Assembly (NCBI RefSeq): GCF_000317615.1
Contig: NC_019780.1
Span: 1,571,840-1,635,839, forward strand
Direction: 5' to 3'
DNA length: 64,000 bases
From: Dactylococcopsis salina PCC 8305
Lineage (GTDB): Bacteria > Cyanobacteriota > Cyanobacteriia > Cyanobacteriales > Rubidibacteraceae
Shown: positions 17,086 to 24,834 of the stretch, in pieces
How positions within the stretch are numbered: position 1 is the stretch's first letter
Layout: the number at the start of each line of letters is the position of its first letter
Program-made: the position numbers and the translations under genes
The notes under the pieces: model-generated
The model's input: the letters and a program-made list of their open reading frames with translations, nothing else
The model's database searches: none
Told to the model about the DNA's origin: nothing

Positions 17086-18609
17086 ATGATGATTAATCAT
17101 AAAACACTCATCCAAGACATGAGTAAAACTGACTTTTATCCCCATTCAATTCAAGGTTCAATACAAGTTTTACAAACTCACATTTCCTATATCTTTCTAA
17201 CAGGAGAATATGCTTATAAGCTGAAGAAGCCTGTTGATATGGGTTTTTTAGATTTTTCAACGTTAGAAAAACGACGGTATTATTGTCAGCAAGAATTGGC
17301 ATTAAATCGCCCGATCGCGCCTGAGATTTATTTAGATGTTTTACCGATTACTCAAGAAGAAGAAACCCTAGAACTTGACGGGAAAGGGGAAATTGTGGAT
17401 TATGTTGTCAAGATGCGCCAGTTTCCACAAGCCGCCCTTTTTAGCGAAATGGAAAAAGGGGGAAAATTAACTGAATCTTTGTTAGCGCAATTAGGAAAAC
17501 GGGTGGCGAAGTTTCATCAGGAAACAAAAACCAATGATTATATTGGTGAGTTTGGACAACCAGAGAAGATTGAAAGGGCGATCGAAAATAACTACAAGCA
17601 AACTGAGAAATATGTGGGAAGTGTTCAAGATCAGAAACAGTTTCTGGAAACGAAAGCATTTACCGATCGATTCTTCCAAGACTATAATGCTCTCCTGAAA
17701 AAACGAGTTAATGATCATTTTATTCGAGAATGTCACGGTGATTTACACTTAAAAAATATCTGTTACTGGCGAGATAAAATCCAGTTATTCGATCGCATCG
17801 AATTTAACGAGCCATTTCGGTTTGTTGATGTCATGTATGATGTGGCGTTTACGATTATGGATTTAGAATTTAGAAAACGTCAGGAATTAGCAACGGTTTT
17901 TCTGAATAATTATTTAGAGCAAACTGGCGACTGGGAAGGGGTGCAACTTTTACCTTTATATCTAACCCGACAAGCCTATGTGCGCGGAAAAGTCAACTCT
18001 TTAATGTTAGATGATCCGAATATCGCGCAAGAAGAAAAACAGAAAGCACAGGAAAAAGCAAAGCAATATTATCATTTAGCTTGGCAATATACGCAACCGC
18101 AACAGGGAGAATTATGGATGATGTCAGGATTATCGGGATCAGGAAAAACCACTGTAGCGCGAGAAATTGCGAAACAAAAAAGAGCAATTCATTTAAGATC
18201 AGATGCGGTGCGAAAACATTTAGCAGGAATTGATCCTGAAGCTGTAGGGAATGAGGACATTTATCGTCCTGAAATGACGGAAAAAACTTATGAGAGATTG
18301 TTAGAAATTGGCAGTTTATTAGCCTCTAAGGGTTGGAATGTAATTTTAGATGCGAAGTACGATCGACAACTTATGAGAGAAGCGGTGATTACTGAGGCGA
18401 AACGTCATCACCTTTCCCTACAGATTATTTATTGTACAGCCCCGATGGAAATATTGCTCGATCGAGTGGCGAAACGTCAAGGAGATATTTCCGACGCAAC
18501 ACCGAATTTGTTGGCGCAACAACAAGCCAATGCTGAACCTTTTACAGAAACAGAAGAGGCTTATGTTACCACCATTGACACAAGGAAGAGTATTGAAGCT
18601 CAGTTTTGA
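17086..18609 (+). CDS. APH-like kinase domain fused to an AAA/P-loop kinase domain
   Basis: The protein has 507 residues in two parts. Residues about 20-320 form an aminoglycoside-phosphotransferase/protein-kinase-like domain with the lysine-containing YAYKLKKPVDMGFLDF segment and the catalytic ECHGDLHLKN loop near residue 217. Residues about 340-505 form a gluconate-kinase-like P-loop domain with GLSGSGKTT near residue 348 and LRSDAVRKHLAG after it. This fusion occurs in many bacteria with no known substrate, and antibiotic resistance should not be assumed. It has an unusually clear Pho box and -10 upstream, so phosphate starvation should induce it. The 3' end overlaps the convergent small gene by 10 bp. 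Confidence 0.87.
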   Translation: MMINHKTLIQDMSKTDFYPHSIQGSIQVLQTHISYIFLTGEYAYKLKKPVDMGFLDFSTLEKRRYYCQQELALNRPIAPEIYLDVLPITQEEETLELDGKGEIVDYVVKMRQFPQAALFSEMEKGGKLTESLLAQLGKRVAKFHQETKTNDYIGEFGQPEKIERAIENNYKQTEKYVGSVQDQKQFLETKAFTDRFFQDYNALLKKRVNDHFIRECHGDLHLKNICYWRDKIQLFDRIEFNEPFRFVDVMYDVAFTIMDLEFRKRQELATVFLNNYLEQTGDWEGVQLLPLYLTRQAYVRGKVNSLMLDDPNIAQEEKQKAQEKAKQYYHLAWQYTQPQQGELWMMSGLSGSGKTTVAREIAKQKRAIHLRSDAVRKHLAGIDPEAVGNEDIYRPEMTEKTYERLLEIGSLLASKGWNVILDAKYDRQLMREAVITEAKRHHLSLQIIYCTAPMEILLDRVAKRQGDISDATPNLLAQQQANAEPFTETEEAYVTTIDTRKSIEAQF

Positions 18610-18824
18610 ACTCCTAATTGATGATATGAGTTTTTTAAACCTTCCCAAAGCTCACTAATGTCTTGGTGTGCTTTTTGAGGGGAAATTTTTTCCGCCGTCT
18701 CTAGGTTGGCGATATAACCAACGCGCTGGGCGAACTCTTGTAAATTGGCGTTAAAGACCAAATTTTCGGGTTTAACCGCGCCATAATAGCGACTTTGGGG
18801 GTATAAAAATTTATTCAGTTTCAT
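18600..18824 (-). CDS. Small conserved cyanobacterial protein (DUF7219-like)
   Basis: This 74-residue soluble protein has the block FLYPQSRYYGAVKPENLVFN, then QEFAQRVGYIANLETAEKIS and a helical ELWEGLKNSYHQLG tail. I recognise it as a short family widespread in cyanobacteria with no assigned function; the DUF7219 name is from memory. There is no signal peptide or membrane span. Its stop lies inside the end of the convergent kinase fusion. The start ATG 18824 has GGGAGG about 9 bp upstream. Confidence 0.78.
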   Translation of the reverse strand: MKLNKFLYPQSRYYGAVKPENLVFNANLQEFAQRVGYIANLETAEKISPQKAHQDISELWEGLKNSYHQLGVQN

Positions 18825-19054
18825 AGTGGGCTTAACCTCCCTTTAACCTTATTTAAGCTCATTTTAACGCAAAAATAGCAAAAGCAATTAGTGAACCGAT
18901 CTTAACAAAACCGAATATAGAATTATTCGCCCTGATGGGAAAATCCGTTGGCTGCGCGATCGAGCGTTTCCGATTAAAAATCATAAAGGTGAGATTTATC
19001 GTGTTGCGGGAATTGCTCAAGATATCACCCATAGGTGGTGAAAACATTTATTTA

Positions 19055-19154
19055 TACCATTTTGGAAAAGTCAAGTTACATTTAAGCCCCCCAAACTTGG
19101 GGGGTTGGGGGGCTTAAGTAGTCGATACTGTAGCGCCAATTATTAAAAATGGTA
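19055..19154. mobile_element. MITE-like element, family A, copy 1, TTA target duplication
   Basis: This 100-bp element has termini TACCATTTTGG and AAAATGGTA as an inverted repeat, and is flanked directly by TTA (19052-19054 and 19155-19157). The interior has the CCCCCCAAACTTGGGGGG hairpin. The reverse complement of the copy at 29643-29741 matches it nearly base for base. It has no ORF. Confidence 0.82.
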
Positions 19155-19206
19155 TTAGTTAGAATTACTGATATTAGTGAGCGTAAAGCCTTTGAAAGTG
19201 AACTAA

Positions 19207-19297
19207 TATCAAGTTCGGGTATTTGTTTATAATTGGTGCTGGGTTTCGCTTCTCTCCACCCAACCTACTGTTTATCATTGATTGAGTGAACCTCATA
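19207..19297. mobile_element. MITE-like element, family B, TAA target duplication
   Basis: This 91-bp element begins TATCAAGTTCGGGTA and ends TGAACCTCATA, flanked by TAA at 19204-19206 and 19298-19300. It matches the copy at 6000-6091 through most of its length, including the GGGTTTCGCTTC core. It interrupts the decayed histidine kinase between its PAS linker and the H-box. Confidence 0.78.
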
Positions 19298-19352
19298 TAA
19301 AAACTCCTCTCAATGCAATTCTAGGAATATCAGATCCGTTTACGCCATTTAA

Positions 19353-20444
19353 TTAATGAGATTCAGCGCTGGTTTTCCGAGGAAATTCCACAATAAAAAC
19401 TGCTCCCTGTGGTTGATTATCTTCAACATAAATACTTCCACCATGAGCCTCAATTGCCATTTGACAAAAGGCTAATCCTAAACCAGTTTGATTAACATCA
19501 GTATGGTTAACACCGATTTCATATTTTTGAAATATTTTTTCTTTCAAACTATCGCTTACACCTTTACCTTCATCACAGACTTTTAGTAATACTCGATCGG
19601 GCGTTTCTTGCAATTTTACTTCTATTGTTTTTCCTCTTGGCGAATATTTTAAGGCATTCGATAAAAGATTATTAACAATTCGTGAAAATAAATGAGAATC
19701 AAGACAAACCCAGTCATTTTCTATCTCTAAATTAGAAACAATTTTGATCTCTTTCGCGATCGAAATGATGCTAAACTCTTGAATGAGTTTCTCTAGCAGT
19801 GGCTTTAAGCGTAAATAAACTGGCTCTAAAACTAAGTGCCTTGTTTCTAATTTTGCCATAGTGAGCAAGGTTTGAATTTGCTCCTCTAAACGTTTTCCAG
19901 CAACAGTGATTTGTTCCAGTTTATTACGTTGCTTACTGTCTAATTCAGTTGACTTAAGCATTTCACAAGAGAAAACAATACTGGTGACAGGATTTTGCAG
20001 ATCATGAACAATAATTTCTGCCATTTCTTCACGGCGCCTTAAAAGCAATTGAAGATCATCATATTGTTGCTTAATTCGTAACATAGAATGAAGACGCGAT
20101 CGAAGCTCAATCCAACTTAAAGGCTTACTAATAAAATCATCCGCACCAGCTTCTAAACAGCGCCCTAAATCCTCTTTTCCTGTCAAAGCTGTCACCATAA
20201 TAATCGGAATATATTGATAATCTGGATTCTCTTTCAAATAAGAACAAAGTGTAATTCCGTCTATTTCTGGCATCATTACATCTAAGAGGATGACATCTAC
20301 AGGATTTTTTTCTAATAACTTCAAAGCGCCAGTGGCGTTAGCAGCATAATAAAGCTGATAATTTTCATCCTCTAATAGAGCTTCAATAACATCAAAATTA
20401 CTCGGCTCATCGTCAACAATAAGGAGAGAAGGAGACTTATTCAT
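19353..20444 (-). CDS. Response regulator-histidine kinase hybrid
   Basis: This 363-residue cytosolic two-component protein has the order REC-HisKA-HATPase. The receiver has D11/D12, phospho-acceptor Asp55 (VILLDVMMPE) and Lys107 (SKPLS). The H-box is at His147 (EIIVHDLQNPVTS), a form frequent in cyanobacterial kinases. The ATPase domain shows an N-box (NNLLSNALKYS), DEGKGV and GLGLAF. With the receiver first and no sensor or membrane segment, it probably relays a signal from another kinase. Its output regulator is not next to it. The start ATG 20444 gives a complete receiver. Its stop is close to the kinase remnant on the other strand. Confidence 0.92.
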   Translation of the reverse strand: MNKSPSLLIVDDEPSNFDVIEALLEDENYQLYYAANATGALKLLEKNPVDVILLDVMMPEIDGITLCSYLKENPDYQYIPIIMVTALTGKEDLGRCLEAGADDFISKPLSWIELRSRLHSMLRIKQQYDDLQLLLRRREEMAEIIVHDLQNPVTSIVFSCEMLKSTELDSKQRNKLEQITVAGKRLEEQIQTLLTMAKLETRHLVLEPVYLRLKPLLEKLIQEFSIISIAKEIKIVSNLEIENDWVCLDSHLFSRIVNNLLSNALKYSPRGKTIEVKLQETPDRVLLKVCDEGKGVSDSLKEKIFQKYEIGVNHTDVNQTGLGLAFCQMAIEAHGGSIYVEDNQPQGAVFIVEFPRKTSAESH

Positions 20445-20484
20445 AGTTCCAAATAATTAGTATTTTTTACTAATTTTACCAAAT

Positions 20485-21942
20485 CTATTGTGACTTTTGA
20501 AGTTTTTCATTGGCTTTAATCGACTTCATAAAATCGACCACAGGGCGAGGATAATCTACACCTAAAATCACACCATATTCTTTTTGTTGCACTTGGGATA
20601 ACTTTTCAGGTTGATGAATTAAATCCCCTGGAATTTTCCGTAACTCAGGAAGCCAATGTCTCAAATAATCCCCTTTCGGATCATAATTTCGTGACTGTTT
20701 AGGGATATTAAAATAACGAAAATCTCTCGCATCATTTCCCACACCCGCCGTATAATTCCAATTTCCCCAATTACTACAAACATCATAATCAATTAATAAC
20801 GACTCAAACCATTCTGCACCCATTCGCCAATCAATTCCTAAATTTTTAGTGAGAAAACTTGCCACATTTTGGCGACCCCGATTCGACATAAAACCCGTTT
20901 TTGCAATTTCGCGCATATTCGCATCAACTAAAGGATATCCCGTTTTTCCTTCTTGCCAAAGTTTAAAGCGTTCCCAGTCTTCTTTCCATTGAATTTGTAC
21001 TCCCTGTAAACCTGTTTGATAAAATACAGAATTACCATATTTTAGGCAAACAAAACGAAAATAATCGCGCCACATTAACTCAAAAATTAGCCAATAAGTT
21101 GAGTTATTTTTAACTCTTTCTTCCTCGTAGGTTTGTACTTGATCATAAATATAACGAGGGGATAAACATCCTCTTGCTAACCAAGGCGAAAACTTAGAAG
21201 AATAATTTGCGCCTAACATTCCATTGCGCGTTTCTTTATAGACTTTGAGACAATCTTCTTCCCAAATATACTCACTTAATCTTTTAATTCCAGCGCTTTC
21301 TCCCCCGATAAAATTAAGCACACCTCGCTCATCTTTAAGCGGCGTTTTTACCCCTAATTCCTCTAAAGTTGGGAGATCACCACAATTAATTTCTGAAGAA
21401 AGAGAAGGTAATCTATCAGGAGAAGGAAAACTTGCGCGAATTTGAGAAGACTTTTCTACTCGCTTACGATATTGAGTGAAAACATCAGGAAGCTCATCAA
21501 TTGTCATCGGTAAATCATCTAAATGATCGAGAGTTGCTCCCCAAAATGAAGTTAATTTTACACCATAATTGGTTAATTTTTTTTCCAATTCCTTTTCGAC
21601 ATGAGTTTCTTCCGCCGTTACTTCTGAATGAAAGAAAACATCAGTAATTTGTAAATCTTTGACTAAATCAGAAATAATGGTTTCGGGTTGACCACAACGT
21701 ATAATTAAATTACTTCCTTTATCTTGTAAATTTTCCCGTAAATTGGCAACACTTTCTCTGAGAAACTGAGCGCGAAAGCCTCCAGTTTTAGGAAAGCCAA
21801 ACGCGGTTTTTCCAAATTCACGATTATCGAAACAATAAAAAGGAATAATTTGTCCTTGAGTTTGAAGAGCGCGAAATAATGGCTCGTGATCATGTACCCT
21901 TAAATCATTGCGATACCAAATTAAAATTACTTGTTGACTCAT
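20485..21942 (-). CDS. DASH-type cryptochrome
   Basis: This 485-residue flavoprotein belongs to the photolyase/cryptochrome family, DASH branch. The N-terminal alpha/beta domain starts with ILIWYRNDLRVHDHEPL, which would bind an antenna cofactor. The C-terminal FAD domain has ELMWRDYFRFVCLKYG, TGYPLVDANMREIAKTGFMSNRGRQNVASF and DYDVCSNWGNWNYTAGVGND. Known DASH proteins repair pyrimidine dimers in single-stranded DNA and may act in blue-light signalling. The length is normal. It lies 40 bp upstream of the REC-kinase in the same direction, so co-transcription with a signalling protein is possible. The start is divergent from the lipid kinase. Confidence 0.95.
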   Translation of the reverse strand: MSQQVILIWYRNDLRVHDHEPLFRALQTQGQIIPFYCFDNREFGKTAFGFPKTGGFRAQFLRESVANLRENLQDKGSNLIIRCGQPETIISDLVKDLQITDVFFHSEVTAEETHVEKELEKKLTNYGVKLTSFWGATLDHLDDLPMTIDELPDVFTQYRKRVEKSSQIRASFPSPDRLPSLSSEINCGDLPTLEELGVKTPLKDERGVLNFIGGESAGIKRLSEYIWEEDCLKVYKETRNGMLGANYSSKFSPWLARGCLSPRYIYDQVQTYEEERVKNNSTYWLIFELMWRDYFRFVCLKYGNSVFYQTGLQGVQIQWKEDWERFKLWQEGKTGYPLVDANMREIAKTGFMSNRGRQNVASFLTKNLGIDWRMGAEWFESLLIDYDVCSNWGNWNYTAGVGNDARDFRYFNIPKQSRNYDPKGDYLRHWLPELRKIPGDLIHQPEKLSQVQQKEYGVILGVDYPRPVVDFMKSIKANEKLQKSQ

Positions 21943-21971
21943 TATTCTTTAAAAAAATAGCTAATTGTCTT

Positions 21972-22847
21972 ATGCTTTCTGCGTTATTACTGGTTAATCC
22001 TCATTCTCGCATGGGAAAAGAAAACCTCCCTCTCCTTAAGTCTCACTTACAAAATTTGGGTTTCCAATTACTAGAAAGAAGTAGTGAAAATCCCCATGAT
22101 ATACCACAACTGATCATTGATCATCAACATGATGTTGATTTAGTCATCATTGGTGGTGGTGATGGTACGCTTAACGCTGCGATCGCAGGCATGATTAGCA
22201 CAAAACTCCCTCTAGGTATTCTACCATTAGGGACTGCGAATGACTTAGCTCGCACTTTAGGAATTCCCCAGACGTTACCGCAAGCGTGCGAAGTGATTGC
22301 TAAGGGAAAACACCAATTGATCGATTTAGGAAAAGTTAATGATCAGTATTTCTTCAATGTGGCGAGTTTAGGATTAAGTGTTGATATTACAAACCAACTC
22401 ACGAAATCAGCGAAACGGCGCTGGGGAGTCTTGGCTTATGCGATTACTGCGGTTAAAGTGTTATTAAAATCTCGCCCCTTTTCCGCAAAAATCCATCATC
22501 AGGGGGAAATTATAAAAGTGAAAACGGTTCAAATTGCGATCGGGAATGGTCGCCATTACGGCGGCGGAATGACCATTGTCCATGATGCCGCAATTCACGA
22601 CCAACGGTTGGATTTATACAGTTTGGAAATTAGACATTGGTGGGAAATGATTAAATTATTACCGAGTTTTCGATCGGGGCGCTATCCGAAAAGAAAGGTG
22701 CGTTTATTAGAAGGAACAGAATTTTTTATTGAAACTAAAAAGCCTCGATCGATCAACACCGATGGCGAAATAACCACCAAAACACCAGCAAAATTTGAAG
22801 TGATCCCACAAGCCTTAAAAGTAATTGTTCCTTGTGAATTAAGTTGA
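21972..22847 (+). CDS. Diacylglycerol/lipid kinase family protein (YegS-like)
   Basis: This 291-residue enzyme is likely to phosphorylate a lipid such as diacylglycerol, at the cytosolic membrane face. The DAGK catalytic motif GGGDGT is at residues 61-66, followed by PLGTANDLARTLGIP, which is diagnostic. The C-terminal half is beta-rich, with GNGRHYGGGM and SINTDGE. I place the start at ATG 21972 (MLSALLLVNPHSRMG), because the longer in-frame extension from 21879 would overlap the divergent cryptochrome gene and lies outside the family fold. Only 29 bp separate the two start codons, so they share a very compact divergent promoter. Confidence 0.88.
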   Translation: MLSALLLVNPHSRMGKENLPLLKSHLQNLGFQLLERSSENPHDIPQLIIDHQHDVDLVIIGGGDGTLNAAIAGMISTKLPLGILPLGTANDLARTLGIPQTLPQACEVIAKGKHQLIDLGKVNDQYFFNVASLGLSVDITNQLTKSAKRRWGVLAYAITAVKVLLKSRPFSAKIHHQGEIIKVKTVQIAIGNGRHYGGGMTIVHDAAIHDQRLDLYSLEIRHWWEMIKLLPSFRSGRYPKRKVRLLEGTEFFIETKKPRSINTDGEITTKTPAKFEVIPQALKVIVPCELS

Positions 22848-22952
22848 TTATATTAGTCAGCGAGATTTAGAGGCTTGATGGCGTAGCTTCGAGAAAAACT
22901 AAGACAAAATCAGGGATAATATTAAAATTCGAGTAGATTTCCCTTTTTCTAG

Positions 22953-23780
22953 ATGTCCTTTGATAATCTCTGTAAACTCTTATCGGAAAAATATCCCACC
23001 AATTTTGCCAGTTGGGTACTGAATGCACCACAAACCGATGTGGAAGTTCTCAAAACCGAACTCAGCATTGAACCGATTCGCGCTGATTCCGTCACCTTCT
23101 TACAACTCCAAGGACGGATTCTGCATTTAGAATTTCAAACCCAACTGCAATCAACGCCACCGCTTCCTTTACGAATGCTAGATTATTGGGTGCGCCTCTA
23201 TCGCTTGTATCGCTTACCGATTACCCAAGTGGTGGTTTTGTTACTCCCACCTCCTGAAACTCAGGTGATTGAAACCCGTTTTACCCTCGAAAATACTCAG
23301 CATCAATATCGAGTGATTCGACTGTGGGAAGAAAATCCAGAGTTATTTCTCCATGATCCCGCCTTGTTACCCTTAGCACCCTTAACAGCAACCAATGAAC
23401 CACAAGCATTGTTGCAACAAGTGGTGGAACAAGTCAATGAATTGGAAGGAAATCGAAGAGTAGAAATTTCAGCTTACACGCAAATTGTAGCAGGGTTAAA
23501 ATATGAGAAAGATTTGGTGAAACGATTATTTCGGGAGGGGATGATGCGAGAGTCAGTAATTTATCAGGACATTATTCGAGAGGGAGAAGAAAAAGGAAGA
23601 CAAGAAGGAGAACGATCGCTCATTCTACGTCTTTTAACCCGACGAGTGGGAGAGTTACCACAAATGTGGCGCGATCGTGTCAATAGTCTCTCTCTGGAAC
23701 AATTAGAAAACTTGGGAGAAGCGTTACTCGATTTTCAGGGAATTGGAGATTTAGAAGACTGGTGGGATCAATCGAAGTAA
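22953..23780 (+). CDS. Rpn/PD-(D/E)XK-type nuclease-like protein with DUF4351 tail
   Basis: This 275-residue protein belongs to a multi-copy cyanobacterial family. The N-terminal part (LLSEKYPTNFASWVLNA, then LQGRILHLEFQTQ with the E-x-Q core) resembles the recombination-promoting nuclease/transposase-like group with a PD-(D/E)XK fold. The C-terminal 60 residues (LILRLLTRRVGELPQMWRDRV, LSLEQLENLGEALLDF) form the DUF4351 helical hairpin. The region between is charged (REGEEKGRQEGERS). Function is unproven. It has its own ATG 106 bp after the lipid kinase and reads the same way. Confidence 0.83.
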   Translation: MSFDNLCKLLSEKYPTNFASWVLNAPQTDVEVLKTELSIEPIRADSVTFLQLQGRILHLEFQTQLQSTPPLPLRMLDYWVRLYRLYRLPITQVVVLLLPPPETQVIETRFTLENTQHQYRVIRLWEENPELFLHDPALLPLAPLTATNEPQALLQQVVEQVNELEGNRRVEISAYTQIVAGLKYEKDLVKRLFREGMMRESVIYQDIIREGEEKGRQEGERSLILRLLTRRVGELPQMWRDRVNSLSLEQLENLGEALLDFQGIGDLEDWWDQSK

Positions 23781-23885
23781 AATCTCTCTGATATTCTGTA
23801 GCAATTTTCTCGATCGAAGCTGCGAGTATTGGTCAAATTTTCCGCGCTATAATAGTCCTTTTGACTGACTAGAACGCAAATTTAT

Positions 23886-24809
23886 ATGAAAATTGCAATT
23901 ACTGGCGGCACTGGCTTTGTTGGTACACGCTTAATCCAGAAACTCTCTAACAGCGAACACAATCTGGTTGTCTTCACTCGCGACAAACAGCGAGGAGAAC
24001 GCACCTTCCCTAAAAAAGCCTTTCCCAACGTGGAGATCGTCGAATACAATCCACTTCAAGCGGGATCATGGCAAAATGAAATTGCTAATTCAGACGCGAT
24101 CGTAAACCTTGCGGGTGCGGGGATTGCGGATCAACCTTGGACACCAGAACGAAAACAAGAAATCCTCGACTCTCGTCTTGAAACCACTAAATACATTGTC
24201 GAAGCCATTAAACAAGCCGACACCAAACCGCAAGTTTTAGTCAACGCTTCTGCTGTTGGTTATTATGGCACAAGCGAAACCGCAACTTTTGATGAAACCA
24301 GTGGCGTTGGAAACGACTTTCTCGCTTCCGTCTGTCAAAAATGGGAAGCAACCGCCAAGGAAATCGAAAATACCGAGACACGCTTAGTGATTCTGCGATT
24401 CGGAATTGTTTTAGGGGAAGGAGGGGCATTAGGAAAAATGTTAACCCCTTTTCGTTTATTTGCTGGCGGCCCTTTGGGAACTGGTGAACAGTGGTTTTCA
24501 TGGATTCATCTTGATGATTTAGTGAATTTAATTCAAGAAACTATTAATTCTGCTGCCTATCAAGGAGTTTATAATGCTACTGCACCGAACCCAGTGCGAA
24601 TGTCGGAATTATGCGAAACTTTGGGGGAAGTCATGCAGCGCCCCTCTTGGCTTCCTGTGCCAGAATTTGCCCTAAAATTACTCTTAGGAGAAGCCGCCCA
24701 AGCGGTTTTAGAAGGTCAGAACGTGATTCCGAAACGCACTCAAGAACAGGGGTTTACTTATCAGTATCCCACTCTTAAACCTGCCCTTGCTAATATCGTC
24801 AAACAGTGA
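23886..24809 (+). CDS. TIGR01777-family NAD-dependent epimerase-like protein
   Basis: This 307-residue protein has a Rossmann fold of the extended short-chain dehydrogenase group. The nucleotide-binding loop is [12 protein letters not shown] at residues 4-15, followed by [12 protein letters not shown] and [10 protein letters not shown] with the tyrosine of the active site. [16 protein letters not shown] and the C-terminal DUF1731-type segment ([18 protein letters not shown]) identify the YfcH/SULA-like family. Plant and cyanobacterial members have been linked to cell or plastid division, though activity is not settled. The valS start is 25 bp downstream, so the two genes may share a transcript. 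Confidence 0.9.
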   Translation: MKIAITGGTGFVGTRLIQKLSNSEHNLVVFTRDKQRGERTFPKKAFPNVEIVEYNPLQAGSWQNEIANSDAIVNLAGAGIADQPWTPERKQEILDSRLETTKYIVEAIKQADTKPQVLVNASAVGYYGTSETATFDETSGVGNDFLASVCQKWEATAKEIENTETRLVILRFGIVLGEGGALGKMLTPFRLFAGGPLGTGEQWFSWIHLDDLVNLIQETINSAAYQGVYNATAPNPVRMSELCETLGEVMQRPSWLPVPEFALKLLLGEAAQAVLEGQNVIPKRTQEQGFTYQYPTLKPALANIVKQ

Positions 24810-24834
24810 TCAATCAATAAAGAGGAGAAAACCG

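Larger units (their letters stand above)
18892..19340 (+). pseudogene. Remnant of a PAS-domain sensor histidine kinase, split by two elements
   Basis: Three pieces read as one decayed kinase on the + strand. From 18913, EYRIIRPDGKIRWLRDRAFP and then YRVAGIAQDIT is a clear PAS/PAC end. After the element at 19055-19154, VRITDISERKAFESEL (from 19158) is another PAC-to-linker segment. After the element at 19207-19297, KTPLNAILGISD (from 19302) is the region right after the phospho-accepting histidine of a HisKA domain. The catalytic ATPase domain is missing. Stops and deletions separate the pieces. The intact REC-kinase on the other strand may be a former partner, but that is inference. Confidence 0.75.

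Noticed and set aside
17086-18609. Antibiotic-resistance gene
   Set aside because: The APH-like fold is shared by many kinases. The fusion form and Pho box argue for a housekeeping or stress role.
18935-19117. A 60-codon + strand ORF
   Set aside because: It is out of frame with the clear PAS sequence in the same place and runs into a family A element.
21879-21971. N-terminal extension of the lipid kinase
   Set aside because: It would overlap the divergent cryptochrome gene and precedes the normal family N-terminus.
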